The position numbers and the translations under genes were made by a program. Shown piece after piece: positions 46,801-55,192 of a stretch of 64,000 nt of DNA. The notes below the pieces were generated by a model, which made no database searches, was not told where the DNA came from, and saw only the letters and a list, made by a program, of their open reading frames with translations. The DNA comes from an uncultured Clostridia bacterium (GTDB taxonomy: Bacteria > Bacillota > Clostridia > TANB77 > CAG-508): the NCBI GenBank assembly GCA_944392105.1, contig CALXVM010000004.1:1-64000 (forward strand). The letters run 5' to 3'. Position 1 is the first letter of the stretch. The number at the start of each line of letters is the position of its first letter.

Positions 46801-48946
46801 TTGATGTTTGAGCAGCTCTTACTACTGTATTAACTCCATTGTTTTGTTCTGCATTTTCTGATGAAATGTTGCTTGTTTCATATAAGTTTGTATTTTCATT
46901 TGTATAATACATAACTATTTGCTCATTTTTTCTTGGTGTTAATTTATCTAATGTAATGTCTGCACTAATTACTATTGTTGCACCTTTTATTTCTGAGTTT
47001 TCTGTATTATATTTAGTTTGAGTTCCTTCAAACTCTATTCTTATTACTTTCTTTCCGTCTCTTTCAATTAGTTCTGCTTTCTTATATTTTAATTCGTCTT
47101 CAAATAATAACTTACTACTTTTAATATCTATTGTTTCTATATATTCTGGTAGTTCTATTTCTACTGTTGGATTTTTGTATAATGCATTATATACATTTGA
47201 AGTATCAAGTAATGCTCTTATTTCAACGTTCTCATTTTTTACTAATGTAGATAAGTCTGTTTTGTTAATTGACAATGTTGCTTTTGCTACTGGCTCTTCC
47301 ATTCTAATTTTGCTATTTGCTTTTACTTCCTCTGTAGTAGTTTTTAACGTAACTTCACTTGATAAGTTTTGTATTGTTTGCATTTGTGCTTTTGAGTAAT
47401 CTATTTTTCCTTTTACAGCTTTTTCTATTTCTATTTCTATTTTTCCTTCAAGTACTGGTTTAGATGTTTTTATAATTACTTGATTTACATCTTCTTTAGA
47501 AATATCTAATATGTATTTTCCTGAGCTATCTTTTTCTGTATCTTTATTTATTTCTCCAATTTTAGTATTGTCTGTTTTAAATATTTCTATTTTTCCATCT
47601 TCGCCTAGCATTTTCTTAAATATGCTTTCAGCAATTTTTATATTTTTATTATATGTATAGTTTGTTCCTCCAACTGTTGTATTTAAACTTCTCTCTTCGT
47701 TTATTTCAAATTTATCTAAAGATTGATTTAATTCTAATTCATTTTCAATATCTGCATAAGCAATGTCTATTATATATTTTTCACTGTATGTAGTTTCGTT
47801 TTGTCCGTCTTTTTTATCGTAATTTGCATATATATAACCCTTGCTCATTTTTTCGTCTGTAGACATTGAAACTGTATTAATGCTTCCTATTTTGCCTTTT
47901 AAAGTATAGTCATATGAAAAATCTTTGTTTATATTAGCCTCTGTATTATTATATAAACTCATATTTACATTTAGTTTTAAAGTTCCTTTTATTTCGTTGT
48001 TTAAAACATAGTCATATATTTCTTTGCCTTTATAAATAAAATTAACTAATATTTCGTCTGTAGCATTTTTCTTCCAGCTAATATTGTTTTGCTCATTTGG
48101 GTTATTTGCCAATTTTATTTCAACTTTTCCATTTTCTTGGTCATATGTGTAATTATCTTGGTTAAAGTCTATTCCGTCTTCTTTTCCATTTGTTGCTTTT
48201 GTATTATTAACTGTAACTTTAACTTCTTCTGGCTTTGTCTCGTTTATTACTGGAACTTCTACTGTAGTAGTTTGTTCTTTTACTGGCATAGCATTTTCTT
48301 TTAATTTGTTAGAAATTAATGCTTGAAATATTACTCCATATTCTTCTCCTACATTATATGGAATATATTTTGTTAATTGAGTGGCATTTTCAACTTCTGC
48401 TGTTCCATTCCATTCTACTTGTGCTTTTATTGTTTTTGTTACAGCTTTTTCATTTCCGTTTATATCTATATAGTTTGCTGTTAAAACAACATCAGTAACT
48501 TTAGAGAAATTGTCAGCCTTTACAGTTTCTTCATTTAACATTGTAATTGGAACCTCTATAGTTACTTCTTCACCTTTATTTATTGAATTTAAAGTTATTG
48601 TATCTTTATTATCATTAACTTTTTGCACATATTCTGATTGAAGTTTGTCACTATTTATTTTAAAGTTTGAATTTGAAAAGTTAACTACAATATCTTTTAA
48701 ATAACCTTCGTCTTTAACTTTAAGATTTAAATATATTTTTCCTTCCTCTGTAGCGTTAAATTCTTTTCCGTGCATTCCGCCTTCAAAGTAGCTATTAAAT
48801 TCTACTTTAGAGTTGTTTGTTTTTACATCTTGTTTTTCCAATTCTCCACCATAAGCAATAACTTCCCCGCCAAGTACTAATAAGTTTGATAAAACTAGTA
48901 TTGCAGTTATTATTGCTGATGTTGCTTTTGTTACAATTTTTCCCAT
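43874..48946 (-). CDS. Giant surface protein with DUF11-like repeats and one SdrD-B-like domain
   Basis: This 1690-residue secreted protein has a signal peptide at about 1-31 (cleavage near VIAYGG). Most of it is tandem beta-sandwich modules typical of DUF11/adhesin stalks, for example YVRYYVQVKNTGDLEATNA and YVKERESFRYVFKITASGE. Near 1345-1440 lies one SdrD-B-like domain (SGIAWVDSNKDGERQDDEA ... GRYEFSGIVPNEY). The last module (FDLKLDKYISKI) resembles the repeats of the 1311-residue adhesin. The C terminus is SVVTG, a hydrophobic helix and IKKKVLNKK. No thioester motif is present. It is the first gene of the operon, with an exact promoter (48979-49007) and AGGAGG before the ATG. A structural or fibre-forming partner of the next gene is a reasonable guess. 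Confidence 0.72.
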   Translation of the reverse strand: MGKIVTKATSAIITAILVLSNLLVLGGEVIAYGGELEKQDVKTNNSKVEFNSYFEGGMHGKEFNATEEGKIYLNLKVKDEGYLKDIVVNFSNSNFKINSDKLQSEYVQKVNDNKDTITLNSINKGEEVTIEVPITMLNEETVKADNFSKVTDVVLTANYIDINGNEKAVTKTIKAQVEWNGTAEVENATQLTKYIPYNVGEEYGVIFQALISNKLKENAMPVKEQTTTVEVPVINETKPEEVKVTVNNTKATNGKEDGIDFNQDNYTYDQENGKVEIKLANNPNEQNNISWKKNATDEILVNFIYKGKEIYDYVLNNEIKGTLKLNVNMSLYNNTEANINKDFSYDYTLKGKIGSINTVSMSTDEKMSKGYIYANYDKKDGQNETTYSEKYIIDIAYADIENELELNQSLDKFEINEERSLNTTVGGTNYTYNKNIKIAESIFKKMLGEDGKIEIFKTDNTKIGEINKDTEKDSSGKYILDISKEDVNQVIIKTSKPVLEGKIEIEIEKAVKGKIDYSKAQMQTIQNLSSEVTLKTTTEEVKANSKIRMEEPVAKATLSINKTDLSTLVKNENVEIRALLDTSNVYNALYKNPTVEIELPEYIETIDIKSSKLLFEDELKYKKAELIERDGKKVIRIEFEGTQTKYNTENSEIKGATIVISADITLDKLTPRKNEQIVMYYTNENTNLYETSNISSENAEQNNGVNTVVRAAQTSNAQDVKGVVKADINYVVPTGVMTSAGISNYKEGQSEIISITDETKEVEISPFADKRTATVKGTITNNYTNPISGVSVLGRFPSQGNKKIDSSDDLGNTTTFNVTKAISVLGMDTSKIEVYYSEKADANKDLNDASNGWTKDVQDLSKVKSYLIVLQDKIEASGTVEFNYEIELPDNIGYNHSAATMYKIYYTNEATEATMAEEKQAPILNLTTGQGPELEISISSTAGEDGRVFNGQYVRYYVQVKNTGDLEATNAKLNIDLPNQATFVSYQEGVNIMDLTDATTQSIELGTIKPGETKEASFEIQANGHTDTPEEDAPEQTEKIINLVVKVAADNIDGEIKSNEYDLKVEDIGIFEFFNGVSTQEARTYLNGEQVTYDIQFHNKTMETVTNSVLTVPIPTDATMGDVKVTINNTEKTDGINIQTDKVVINLGNLESNAKFDVKVSYSLGANSPAEISTKVSLDSDLGLTLYSNERIIHFGQVEMTVEQVKPTEQYVKERESFRYVFKITASGETNLYHATIVDTLPPEVYFSTATAEIINYNGSGENMSVATKVEYKDGKVTVEVSEIFQGETAEVCIYVAGKLASPEDDGKALVNRATAYADGVSEFPVNEVTHYLEYNPTAEEQIDTENNGYKVSGIAWVDSNKDGERQDDEATISNMKVMLLYKDNNQVVTDSKTGESKISTTGDDGRYEFSGIVPNEYLVVFVYDNSRYTITTYQKDGVASSVNSDAVNMEVVLDGTRTNVGMSDTIRVTDKNVRNIDIGLYGEEKFDLKLDKYISKITLTTPTIGTSQTDYNNETFTKVEILRQNADKSNIVVEYKIVVTNEGAIPGYVNKIVDYLPDDVTFSSEVNTDWYVSNNGDTIYSSALANQKINPGESKEVTLVLTKKLTKDSLGSIMSNTAEIYEATNEAGMPDIDSEPANKLESEDDFGQADIVLSVVTGKIIGYSIIIIVALGLVVAGIIIIKKKVLNKK

Positions 48947-48978
48947 AGTGACCTCCTAAACATAATATCTCATACTTT

Positions 48979-49007
48979 ATTATAACCCATTTTCGCCTTA
49001 ATTTCAA
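48979..49007 (-). promoter_or_regulatory. Sigma-A promoter of the giant surface-protein operon
   Basis: Minus strand TTGAAA (49007-49002), 17-bp spacer, TATAAT (48984-48979), 32 nt upstream of the start codon. The remaining gap to 49309 holds only the tlpA-like gene's terminator and AT-rich sequence. Confidence 0.8.
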
Positions 49008-49194
49008 TGGTTTTAGCATGATTTTGAAATGTTTTTTTGCATATTTTACCTATTTTTATAATTATATAACATTTTAACATTTTTACTTCATATTTCAATA
49101 TCTAATAGTTCTTCATTTTTTACATTATAAATATTCGTTTACGGAAGGTCACTTTAGCTTTTTTATTAAGTTTTTATTACATTTTTATTACTAT

Positions 49195-49246
49195 ATTACA
49201 AAAAAGATTAATAATTTAATTTTTTAATCAAACTATTAATCTTTTT
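49195..49246 (-). terminator. Terminator of the TlpA-like gene
   Basis: A perfect 13-bp stem (49234-49246 with 49201-49213) with a 20-nt loop, followed by a T-run on the minus strand, about 63 nt after the stop codon. Confidence 0.7.
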
Positions 49247-49309
49247 ATTTCTATTTATAAAATCTTTTATTGTTTAAAATATTATAATTATATGTTTATT
49301 GTATAGTTT

Positions 49310-49948
49310 TTAATATTGTTCTAACTTGCTAATAATCTCATCTTTTGATAGTTTTCCCGACTCTTCTTTGCTTCCAAGTTTTTCTTTAACATTTCCATAT
49401 TCATCTATAAATATAGTACTTGGATATCTTTCTATTCCATAAATATCAAAGCATTTTTTTCCTTCATCAATTAATACTGGAACTTCGATGTTATTTGTCT
49501 TTATGTAATCTGCAATTTCCTCTTGATATGTATCATATTCTGAATTTTCTCCTAATGTTGGGCTAACTATTGTTAAAAATACAGCATCATTGTATTCCTT
49601 ATTTAGTTCATCTATTACAGGAATTTCTTCTTTACATGGAGGACACCATACTGCCCAGTAAAGTATAACAACTTTTTTCCCTCTGTAATCTGCTAAACTA
49701 ACTTTATTTCCATTTTGGTCTATTAAAGTAAAATCTGTTTCTTTTACTTCATAATTAACCTGTGATTGATTATTATTTTCTGTTGCATTTTCTTCTGCAT
49801 TAAAGTTTGTATTATTTTGTTCTTCTAACTCTGAAGAATTATTTTTTAAATTAATTATATTTAATTCATCCATTATCAAAAAACATAAAAATAGTAATAA
49901 TATTAATACAATAAAAACTATTAAAAACTTTACGAATTTCCTTTTCAT
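49310..49948 (-). CDS. Membrane-anchored TlpA/ResA-type thioredoxin
   Basis: This 212-residue thiol-disulfide oxidoreductase faces outside, held by one N-terminal helix (about 7-26). An Asn/Glu-rich linker (about 35-65) leads to a thioredoxin fold with the redox site WCPPC (about 108-112) in WAVWCPPCKEEIPVI, and the cis-Pro in RYPSTIFID. The AhpC/TSA-like start FTLIDQNGNKVSLADYRGKK is typical of ResA/TlpA. Roles in this family include cytochrome maturation, spore cortex synthesis and repair of secreted disulfides. With cysteine-rich surface proteins encoded just downstream, a role in their folding is possible but unproven. Transcribed alone, with its own terminator. Confidence 0.9.
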   Translation of the reverse strand: MKRKFVKFLIVFIVLILLLFLCFLIMDELNIINLKNNSSELEEQNNTNFNAEENATENNNQSQVNYEVKETDFTLIDQNGNKVSLADYRGKKVVILYWAVWCPPCKEEIPVIDELNKEYNDAVFLTIVSPTLGENSEYDTYQEEIADYIKTNNIEVPVLIDEGKKCFDIYGIERYPSTIFIDEYGNVKEKLGSKEESGKLSKDEIISKLEQY

Positions 49949-50284
49949 ATATTTCCCTTCTTATCTATTTAATTTACATAATTATTATTTTGTTAATCTT
50001 AAAATTTATTTTTGCAATTGATTAACAATAGTTGTAATAGACTTTTTTATCTATTTTTATATGATTGTATTATTTCTAAATTTTTATTAATATGTTACTT
50101 GATGTAAGTATATATTTTCTACTTCAAAGCTAATATGCTTAAATTATAATTCAATTAATTTTTGTAGTCAAGATGCACATTTTCCTTTTAAATATATTTC
50201 AACTTTCTTTTTGAATATGCACATTTTTCTTTTTCCAGAATATACTATTATAGTTTTAAATATATATTATTTAGGGGTGATATA
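49949..50284. other. Gene-free divergent intergenic region
   Basis: This 336-nt AT-rich gap between the thioredoxin and a plus-strand small-gene set contains a short imperfect direct repeat (tgcacatttt at 50174 and 50218, period 44). I see no convincing promoter and no frame with an RBS. Confidence 0.35.
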
Positions 50285-50443
50285 ATGGATAACATGGACA
50301 TGGCAAAATTGATGAGTATGCTATCTAAAATGGATAAAAAGGACTTAGAGCAAGGACTTTCTAAGGTTGCTCAAGTTTTAAATTCTCCTGAAAAAGATAA
50401 AATTATTAGTGAAATTAATAAAAACATGAAGACTGATAAATAA
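50285..50443 (+). CDS. 52-residue small protein of unknown function
   Basis: The frame starts ATG at 50285 with AGGGGTG about 6 nt upstream and encodes MDNMDMAKLMSMLSKMDKKD... ending NKNMKTDK. It is Met-, Lys- and Asp-rich, with no membrane segment and probably two short helices. The clear Shine-Dalgarno and its place 70 nt before two further small genes support it as real. I do not know its family for certain; similar small helical proteins accompany the next two genes in other Clostridia as far as I recall. Confidence 0.6.
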   Translation: MDNMDMAKLMSMLSKMDKKDLEQGLSKVAQVLNSPEKDKIISEINKNMKTDK

Positions 50444-50513
50444 ACATGAAATATGTTTTAAAAATAGTAGTTTTATCTTTATAAAATTATAATTAGGAAA
50501 GGATTGCATTTAT

Positions 50514-51083
50514 ATGAATGAAGATATGTCTAATTTAATTAATAAATTTAGTTCCATGTTAAAGAATAACGAAATACCTTCTGAACTTTCTAATGCCGTA
50601 AAAGGTCTTTCTAATAAGTCTAACAATAACGACGTATCTTCTAATTCAGAAAATTTAAGTACTTTTGGAAATTCAAATAATATAGATTTTAGTAATATTA
50701 ATATAGATGCTATAAAGAAACTATTTGAACAGAGTAATAATAATACCTCGAATAATACCAATGGCAACTCAAATACTGCTAATAATAGTTCAAATAAAAA
50801 TAATGTAAACGCCAGTACTTTTGCCGAAGAAAATACTACCTCTTCTATTGATGATAATTCCTCTTTTAATTTTGATATAAATACTATGTTAAAAATGAAA
50901 TCAATAATTGATGCTATGAATAACCAAAAAAATGATCCTAGGGCTAATCTTTTAAAGTCTTTAAAACCATACTTAAAAGAAAGTAGAAAAGAAAAAGTAG
51001 ACCAATACATTAAAATTTTTAGCATGGAAAAAGTTTTTGAACAATTTAATCCTCTTGGTGGTGATAAAAAACATGATGTATAA
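50514..51083 (+). CDS. Asn/Ser-rich linker protein with conserved helical C terminus, unknown function
   Basis: This 189-residue soluble protein has a short N-terminal helix (about 1-30), a low-complexity Asn/Ser-rich middle (about 34-115), and a conserved-looking C-terminal helical region (about 122-180) with MKSIIDAMNNQKNDPRANLL and SLKPYLKESRKEKVDQYIKI. The latter pattern (LLxSLKPYLxxxRxEKVD) recurs, from memory, in small clostridial proteins without known function. AGGAAAGG lies upstream of the ATG. Its stop overlaps the start of the next gene (51073-51083), so the two are translationally coupled. Confidence 0.65.
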   Translation: MNEDMSNLINKFSSMLKNNEIPSELSNAVKGLSNKSNNNDVSSNSENLSTFGNSNNIDFSNINIDAIKKLFEQSNNNTSNNTNGNSNTANNSSNKNNVNASTFAEENTTSSIDDNSSFNFDINTMLKMKSIIDAMNNQKNDPRANLLKSLKPYLKESRKEKVDQYIKIFSMEKVFEQFNPLGGDKKHDV

Positions 51084-51576
51084 TTACCCGTTTTTCTCGT
51101 TTCCTAATTTTAGAAATTATAGACCACACAATATTACGCCTAATAATCAGATGCAACATTTTAATTATGAACAAATAAATAAGCAAAAGCATCTCAATAC
51201 ATTAGCAGAGTTACCAAGAGAAAATACAAAATACAATAAAAGACACACCAAAAAAGAGGATAAAATTGCCGTCAAAGCAAGCTTTAACGACAACAATAGC
51301 AATAACAATAATAAAAACAATAATACTACTAATAATACTAATAAAAATAACTATAACAACAGCAAAAATTATAACAAAGCAAAAACTATAGAAAATGCAG
51401 GAATTACTAAAAACGCAAGAACTACTCGAAATGAAACTGATGTGCTTTTTGAAATATTTGGTATAAAGCTTTATTTTGACGATATTTTACTTATTTCACT
51501 TATATTTTTCTTATATAGTGAGGGCGTCAAAGATGATTATTTATTTATTTCTCTAATTTTATTACTACTAAGTTAG
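51073..51576 (+). CDS. Asn-rich protein with C-terminal membrane helix, unknown function
   Basis: This 167-residue protein starts with an aromatic segment (MMYNYPFFSFPNFRNYRP), continues through an Asn/Lys-rich low-complexity stretch (about 70-110) and ends in a conserved-looking unit FEIFGIKLYFDDILLISLIF followed by a second hydrophobic block ending LILLLLS (about 128-167). The end is probably a hairpin or single span in the membrane. The start at 51073 overlaps the stop of the upstream gene and has GGTGGTG 9 nt before it; starts upstream in this frame lie inside the neighbour. The three genes 50285-51576 form one transcript, ended by the hairpin at 51611-51723. Confidence 0.62.
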   Translation: MMYNYPFFSFPNFRNYRPHNITPNNQMQHFNYEQINKQKHLNTLAELPRENTKYNKRHTKKEDKIAVKASFNDNNSNNNNKNNNTTNNTNKNNYNNSKNYNKAKTIENAGITKNARTTRNETDVLFEIFGIKLYFDDILLISLIFFLYSEGVKDDYLFISLILLLLS

Positions 51577-51610
51577 GCTAAATATAGCATTTAAATTAGC
51601 GTCTAAAAAT

Positions 51611-51723
51611 AAAGCAAAAAATATAGTACTTTCTAGTGAGACAAGGTCTTAAAATTTGTGAATACAAATTTTAAGTAGCCGTGCGTCCGTAGTCGAACAA
51701 GAAAGTACTATATTTTTTGCTTT
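51611..51723. repeat. Nested hairpin element between convergent genes (bidirectional terminator-like)
   Basis: A perfect 24-bp outer stem pairs 51611-51634 with 51700-51723. Inside it a perfect 12-bp hairpin pairs 51648-51659 with 51664-51675, flanked by agtgagacaagg and gtagccgtgcgtccgtagtcg. The outer arms carry A6/T6 runs, so it could end transcripts from both sides: the small-gene set and the mre operon. Confidence 0.75.
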
Positions 51724-51764
51724 ACTTTTACTATTTTTATATCTATGTTTTTTGATATTATTTT

Positions 51765-52388
51765 TTATTCAACTATAATCTCGTCTTTATCATTTACATA
51801 TGCTGATGTTTTTATATCAGTATTATATTCGTCTAATGTATTTATTGCCATTTCTTTTACTATATTGGCTATTCTAAGCTGTGGTGCTTCTATTGATGCT
51901 GCAGCAATTATAGCTTCTTTATTTCCCTTTGCTCCTGCATGTGCTAGCCCTCTTAAAATTCCGACTACAACTACATTTTCTCCTGCTACAACTTCTGCTC
52001 CTGCATTTACATCTCCTAAAATGACTAGACTTCCTTCAAATTCCACTCTTTGTCCAGATCTTAAAGAGCCTCTATGAAATTTAGTTTCTGATGTAGCAAT
52101 GTCCTTATTAAATGTCTTTTTTATTCCATGTAATCCTAATATTTTTGGACTGTCAAAGTCAATTTTAGTGTCTATTATTGATTTTGTAAGATTTTGTATT
52201 TCTTCCATTTCTTTGTTTTTTAAAACTTTTCCTGAAATAAGTAAAGGAGTATTGTCATCTTTGTATAGTTTCTTAAAGTCTTTTAACTTCTTTTTTAAGT
52301 CTACTAATATTTCTTCTTGTGTTGCATCTTCTGCTATTTTTACTATAACTTTGCCTTGTCTTGTGTTAATACTAATACAACTTTCCAT
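51765..52388 (-). CDS. minC: Septum site-determining protein MinC
   Basis: This 207-residue inhibitor of FtsZ assembly keeps division away from the poles. The N-terminal domain (about 1-95) is the FtsZ-acting part. The C-terminal right-handed beta-helix (about 105-207) shows FHRGSLRSGQRVEFEGSLVI, GDVNAGAEVVAGENVVVVG and GLAHAGAKGN, the MinD-binding dimer part. The ATG at 52388 is used because GAAAGG precedes it. It is the last gene of the mre-PBP2 operon, 15 nt after the PBP2 stop. In many Firmicutes minD follows at once; here the operon ends at a hairpin, so minD must be elsewhere or absent. Confidence 0.93.
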   Translation of the reverse strand: MESCISINTRQGKVIVKIAEDATQEEILVDLKKKLKDFKKLYKDDNTPLLISGKVLKNKEMEEIQNLTKSIIDTKIDFDSPKILGLHGIKKTFNKDIATSETKFHRGSLRSGQRVEFEGSLVILGDVNAGAEVVAGENVVVVGILRGLAHAGAKGNKEAIIAAASIEAPQLRIANIVKEMAINTLDEYNTDIKTSAYVNDKDEIIVE

Positions 52389-52403
52389 TAATATCAAACC
52401 TTT

Positions 52404-54482
52404 CTATCTTTGAACTTGTGTACTTGGAATTGCCGTCATGTCTTCTGTGACTTCGTTTGCATTCATTCCAAAATATTCTGCCATAATATCTCTTGCTGTT
52501 TCTGCTGTAAATCCCCCTGAGCCTGCATTTTCTATTAATACAACAACTGCTATTTCTGGATCGTCAAATGGTGCAAATCCAACAAACCATCCATGTACTA
52601 CGCTGTCGTCTCCAGTTTCTGCTGAACCTGTTTTTCCTGCTACTTCTATATCGAAGTTTGCAAATGTTGAATATGCTGTTCCTCCAGATTCTGTAACACC
52701 TTTCATACCTTTAAGTATTGCATCTATGTTTTCTTCTTTTAGGTCTAAATTTTCTGGCTTTTCTGGTGTGTATCCTAGTCTTTCATTTACATAGCTTTCT
52801 AACTCTTCTTTGCTTACTTCTGTTCCGTCTGGTCTTATTATGCTTTTTATTAAAGTAACATCTACACTATCTCCACCGTTTGCTAAAGTACTAATATATT
52901 TCGCCATTTGGATTGGTGTAAAGCCATTATCACCTTGTCCTATAGCTGCCGAAAGTGTATACCCTGGTGTCCATACCTCTCCACGTTCTTCTACTATTTC
53001 TGGTCTAGCTATAGTACCTGTGGATTCTCCTAAGAGTTCTATTCCTGTTTTTGAGCCTAGTCCATAATATTTAGCATATTTTACTATATTTTCTATTCCT
53101 GTTCTATAACCTGTTTCGTAAAAGAAGTAGTTACATGATTTTTGTATTGCTTGTGTTACATTTAGATATCCATGTCCTCTACGATATGTTGACCAATACC
53201 AACAAACTGGGTTACCGAATTTAGGATACACTCCTGTGTCATTTATTCTTGTTTTAGTTGTAATGGCCCCAGATTCTAAACCAGCTGTGGCAGTTACCAT
53301 TTTATATGTTGAACCTGGAGAATATACTCCGCTAATTGCTCTATTTACTAAATTGTCTCCCTCTTTATACGAGTCATATTGTTCTTGGCTTATTCCATCT
53401 ACAAATAATTGAGGGTCATAGTCCGGATAACTTACCATTGCTAATACTTCTCCTGTTTTTACGTTCATTACAACAACAGCACCAGCATCTGCAGGGCTTG
53501 TCTCGTAAAAACCTCCATTAGCAATTTTTTCTATGTTTTTCTTTAATGCCTCTTCTGCTACCTTTTGTAAGTTTGCATCTATTGTAAGTACTACATCTGA
53601 GCCGGCAACCGCTTCTTCTGACACATATTCTTCTGTTACTGTTCCGTCAACTGCCATATCTATTTGTTTTACGCCATCAGTGCCTTTTAAGTAATCCTCA
53701 AAAATATACTCTATTCCGGTTTTTCCGATTATATCATTTAAATCATATTTATCTTCTTGTCCTTTTAGTTCTTCTTCTGTTATTGGTCCAACTTGTCCTA
53801 AAATATGTGAAGCTAAATTACCAGATGTATATTTTACCTTTGATCCAGTAGCTATTGTCATTCCTGGAAGGTCATTACTTTGTTCCCTTATTTGTACTGC
53901 ACTTTCTCTACTTATGTCTTTTGCTATTTCTACTGGTTTTATATTGCTATAACCTGTTCTTGTTATTTCATATCTTACTGCCATTATTTTTATAGCTTCT
54001 TCATCATTATTTGAGATATTATATTTTTGCTTTAAAAAATCAAAAGCTTCTTTTGCTGTAGCATTTTCTGGTATTTCTAAACCTGTTTTCCATTCTTTTA
54101 AGCTTTCTTCTGATAATGTATATCTTACTGGATTTACTGCAATTGGTAAATTATCTATGTATTCATCTTTATTTGCTTTTAGTATATTTATTGTCTTTAA
54201 TATGGTATTATTTAAAACATCGTCTTCTATTTTTGTTTTGTATAGTTCTAATGAAAATGATGTTTCTGAAGTAACTAATTTATTACCTGTACTGTCTAGA
54301 ATATTTCCCCTTGCTGCTTTTAATGTAGATTCTCTTGTAAGCCTTGTATTAGAAGTCTCTCTATACTCCTGCCCATGTACTATTTGAAGATTGAAAAGTT
54401 GAAGTATTAATACTATTCCTACTGCATATACAAGTATTGTCACTATATTATATCTAATTTTGCTATTATCTTTTTTACCCAA
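52404..54482 (-). CDS. mrdA: Penicillin-binding protein 2, class B transpeptidase
   Basis: This 692-residue protein cross-links peptidoglycan during elongation, working with RodA and the MreBCD complex. One membrane helix (about 12-31), a PBP dimer domain (about 55-290) starting ARGNILDSTGNKL, then the transpeptidase domain with the active-site motifs SPGSTYK (SxxK), KSCNYFFYETG (SxN) and AGKTGSAET (KTG). GWFVGFAPFDDPEIAV is also typical. The start is TTG with GAAGGTG upstream. It lies between mreD and minC in the usual order. SpoVD-like function is less likely because there is no PASTA domain and the context is mre. Confidence 0.93.
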   Translation of the reverse strand: MGKKDNSKIRYNIVTILVYAVGIVLILQLFNLQIVHGQEYRETSNTRLTRESTLKAARGNILDSTGNKLVTSETSFSLELYKTKIEDDVLNNTILKTINILKANKDEYIDNLPIAVNPVRYTLSEESLKEWKTGLEIPENATAKEAFDFLKQKYNISNNDEEAIKIMAVRYEITRTGYSNIKPVEIAKDISRESAVQIREQSNDLPGMTIATGSKVKYTSGNLASHILGQVGPITEEELKGQEDKYDLNDIIGKTGIEYIFEDYLKGTDGVKQIDMAVDGTVTEEYVSEEAVAGSDVVLTIDANLQKVAEEALKKNIEKIANGGFYETSPADAGAVVVMNVKTGEVLAMVSYPDYDPQLFVDGISQEQYDSYKEGDNLVNRAISGVYSPGSTYKMVTATAGLESGAITTKTRINDTGVYPKFGNPVCWYWSTYRRGHGYLNVTQAIQKSCNYFFYETGYRTGIENIVKYAKYYGLGSKTGIELLGESTGTIARPEIVEERGEVWTPGYTLSAAIGQGDNGFTPIQMAKYISTLANGGDSVDVTLIKSIIRPDGTEVSKEELESYVNERLGYTPEKPENLDLKEENIDAILKGMKGVTESGGTAYSTFANFDIEVAGKTGSAETGDDSVVHGWFVGFAPFDDPEIAVVVLIENAGSGGFTAETARDIMAEYFGMNANEVTEDMTAIPSTQVQR

Positions 54483-54644
54483 CTTTTCACCTTCTTTCTT
54501 ATTTTTATTTACTATAATATGTTTATGTAATCCTTATCTAATATATTATATTTTTATTTACATTATTAGTATGTAATTAAAGTTTAGCTAAAACAAATTG
54601 TTCTCTTACTTTTATTTTTTATTATTACAATGTTTACTTCCTTC

Positions 54645-55178
54645 TTAAAAATATCTTGTCATTACTGTTTTTGATTTGAATACATTTTCTATAGCATAGC
54701 CTAATTTATGTATTAGTGGATATATTATTATAATTAATAATGAATTATATAATATTTCTATTAACAAGATTTTAACAAATGACAATAACTCTATTTGTAT
54801 TCCATCTTTTATTATTGTAAATGCATATTCTCCTGCTTCATATATAATGGTTGATATTATAACCATCAAAATAATTGTTAGCTTACTATCTTTAGAAAAA
54901 TTTTTATCGCAATATTCTGCTATTAACCCTATTGCTCCTAACAATATTCCTGAAATTCCTATAGATTTTCCAATAAGCAAATCTATTAATATTCCAAAAA
55001 TTAGTCCTAATATAAGTCCTATTTTCTTGCCTGCAAATAGCCCTACAAACAGTATAAGTATTACAAATAAATTAGGCATTATGCCAAATATATTAAACCA
55101 AGTAAAAAAATTTGCTTGTAAAAAATATATTATAAAAAAAGCTAATGTTATTAATGCAATTATTCCTGCTTTTTTCAT
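54645..55178 (-). CDS. mreD: Rod shape-determining protein MreD
   Basis: This 177-residue integral membrane protein has about five to six helices and almost no soluble part. Its position, 14 nt after mreC and before the PBP2 gene, together with the pattern FNIFGIMPNLFVILILFVGLF and GLIFGILIDLLIG, identifies it as MreD, the membrane partner of MreC in the elongasome. AAGGAG lies 5 nt before the ATG. About 160 nt of AT-rich DNA separate it from the PBP2 gene. Confidence 0.92.
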   Translation of the reverse strand: MKKAGIIALITLAFFIIYFLQANFFTWFNIFGIMPNLFVILILFVGLFAGKKIGLILGLIFGILIDLLIGKSIGISGILLGAIGLIAEYCDKNFSKDSKLTIILMVIISTIIYEAGEYAFTIIKDGIQIELLSFVKILLIEILYNSLLIIIIYPLIHKLGYAIENVFKSKTVMTRYF

Positions 55179-55192
55179 TTTCGCTCCTTTCT

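Noticed and set aside
48807-49019. 70-codon minus-strand frame over the start of the 1690-residue gene
   Set aside because: It overlaps the promoter, RBS and signal peptide of the real gene in another frame. The AGGAGG belongs to the ATG at 48946.
50174-50240. Short direct repeat tgcacatttt with a 44-bp period
   Set aside because: Only about ten exact bases in AT-rich DNA with no further copies seen; too weak to interpret.
50510-51025. 171-codon minus-strand frame
   Set aside because: Exactly antisense to the Asn/Ser-rich gene at 50514-51083, Leu/Phe-rich because it reads AAT/AGT-type codons backwards. No RBS.
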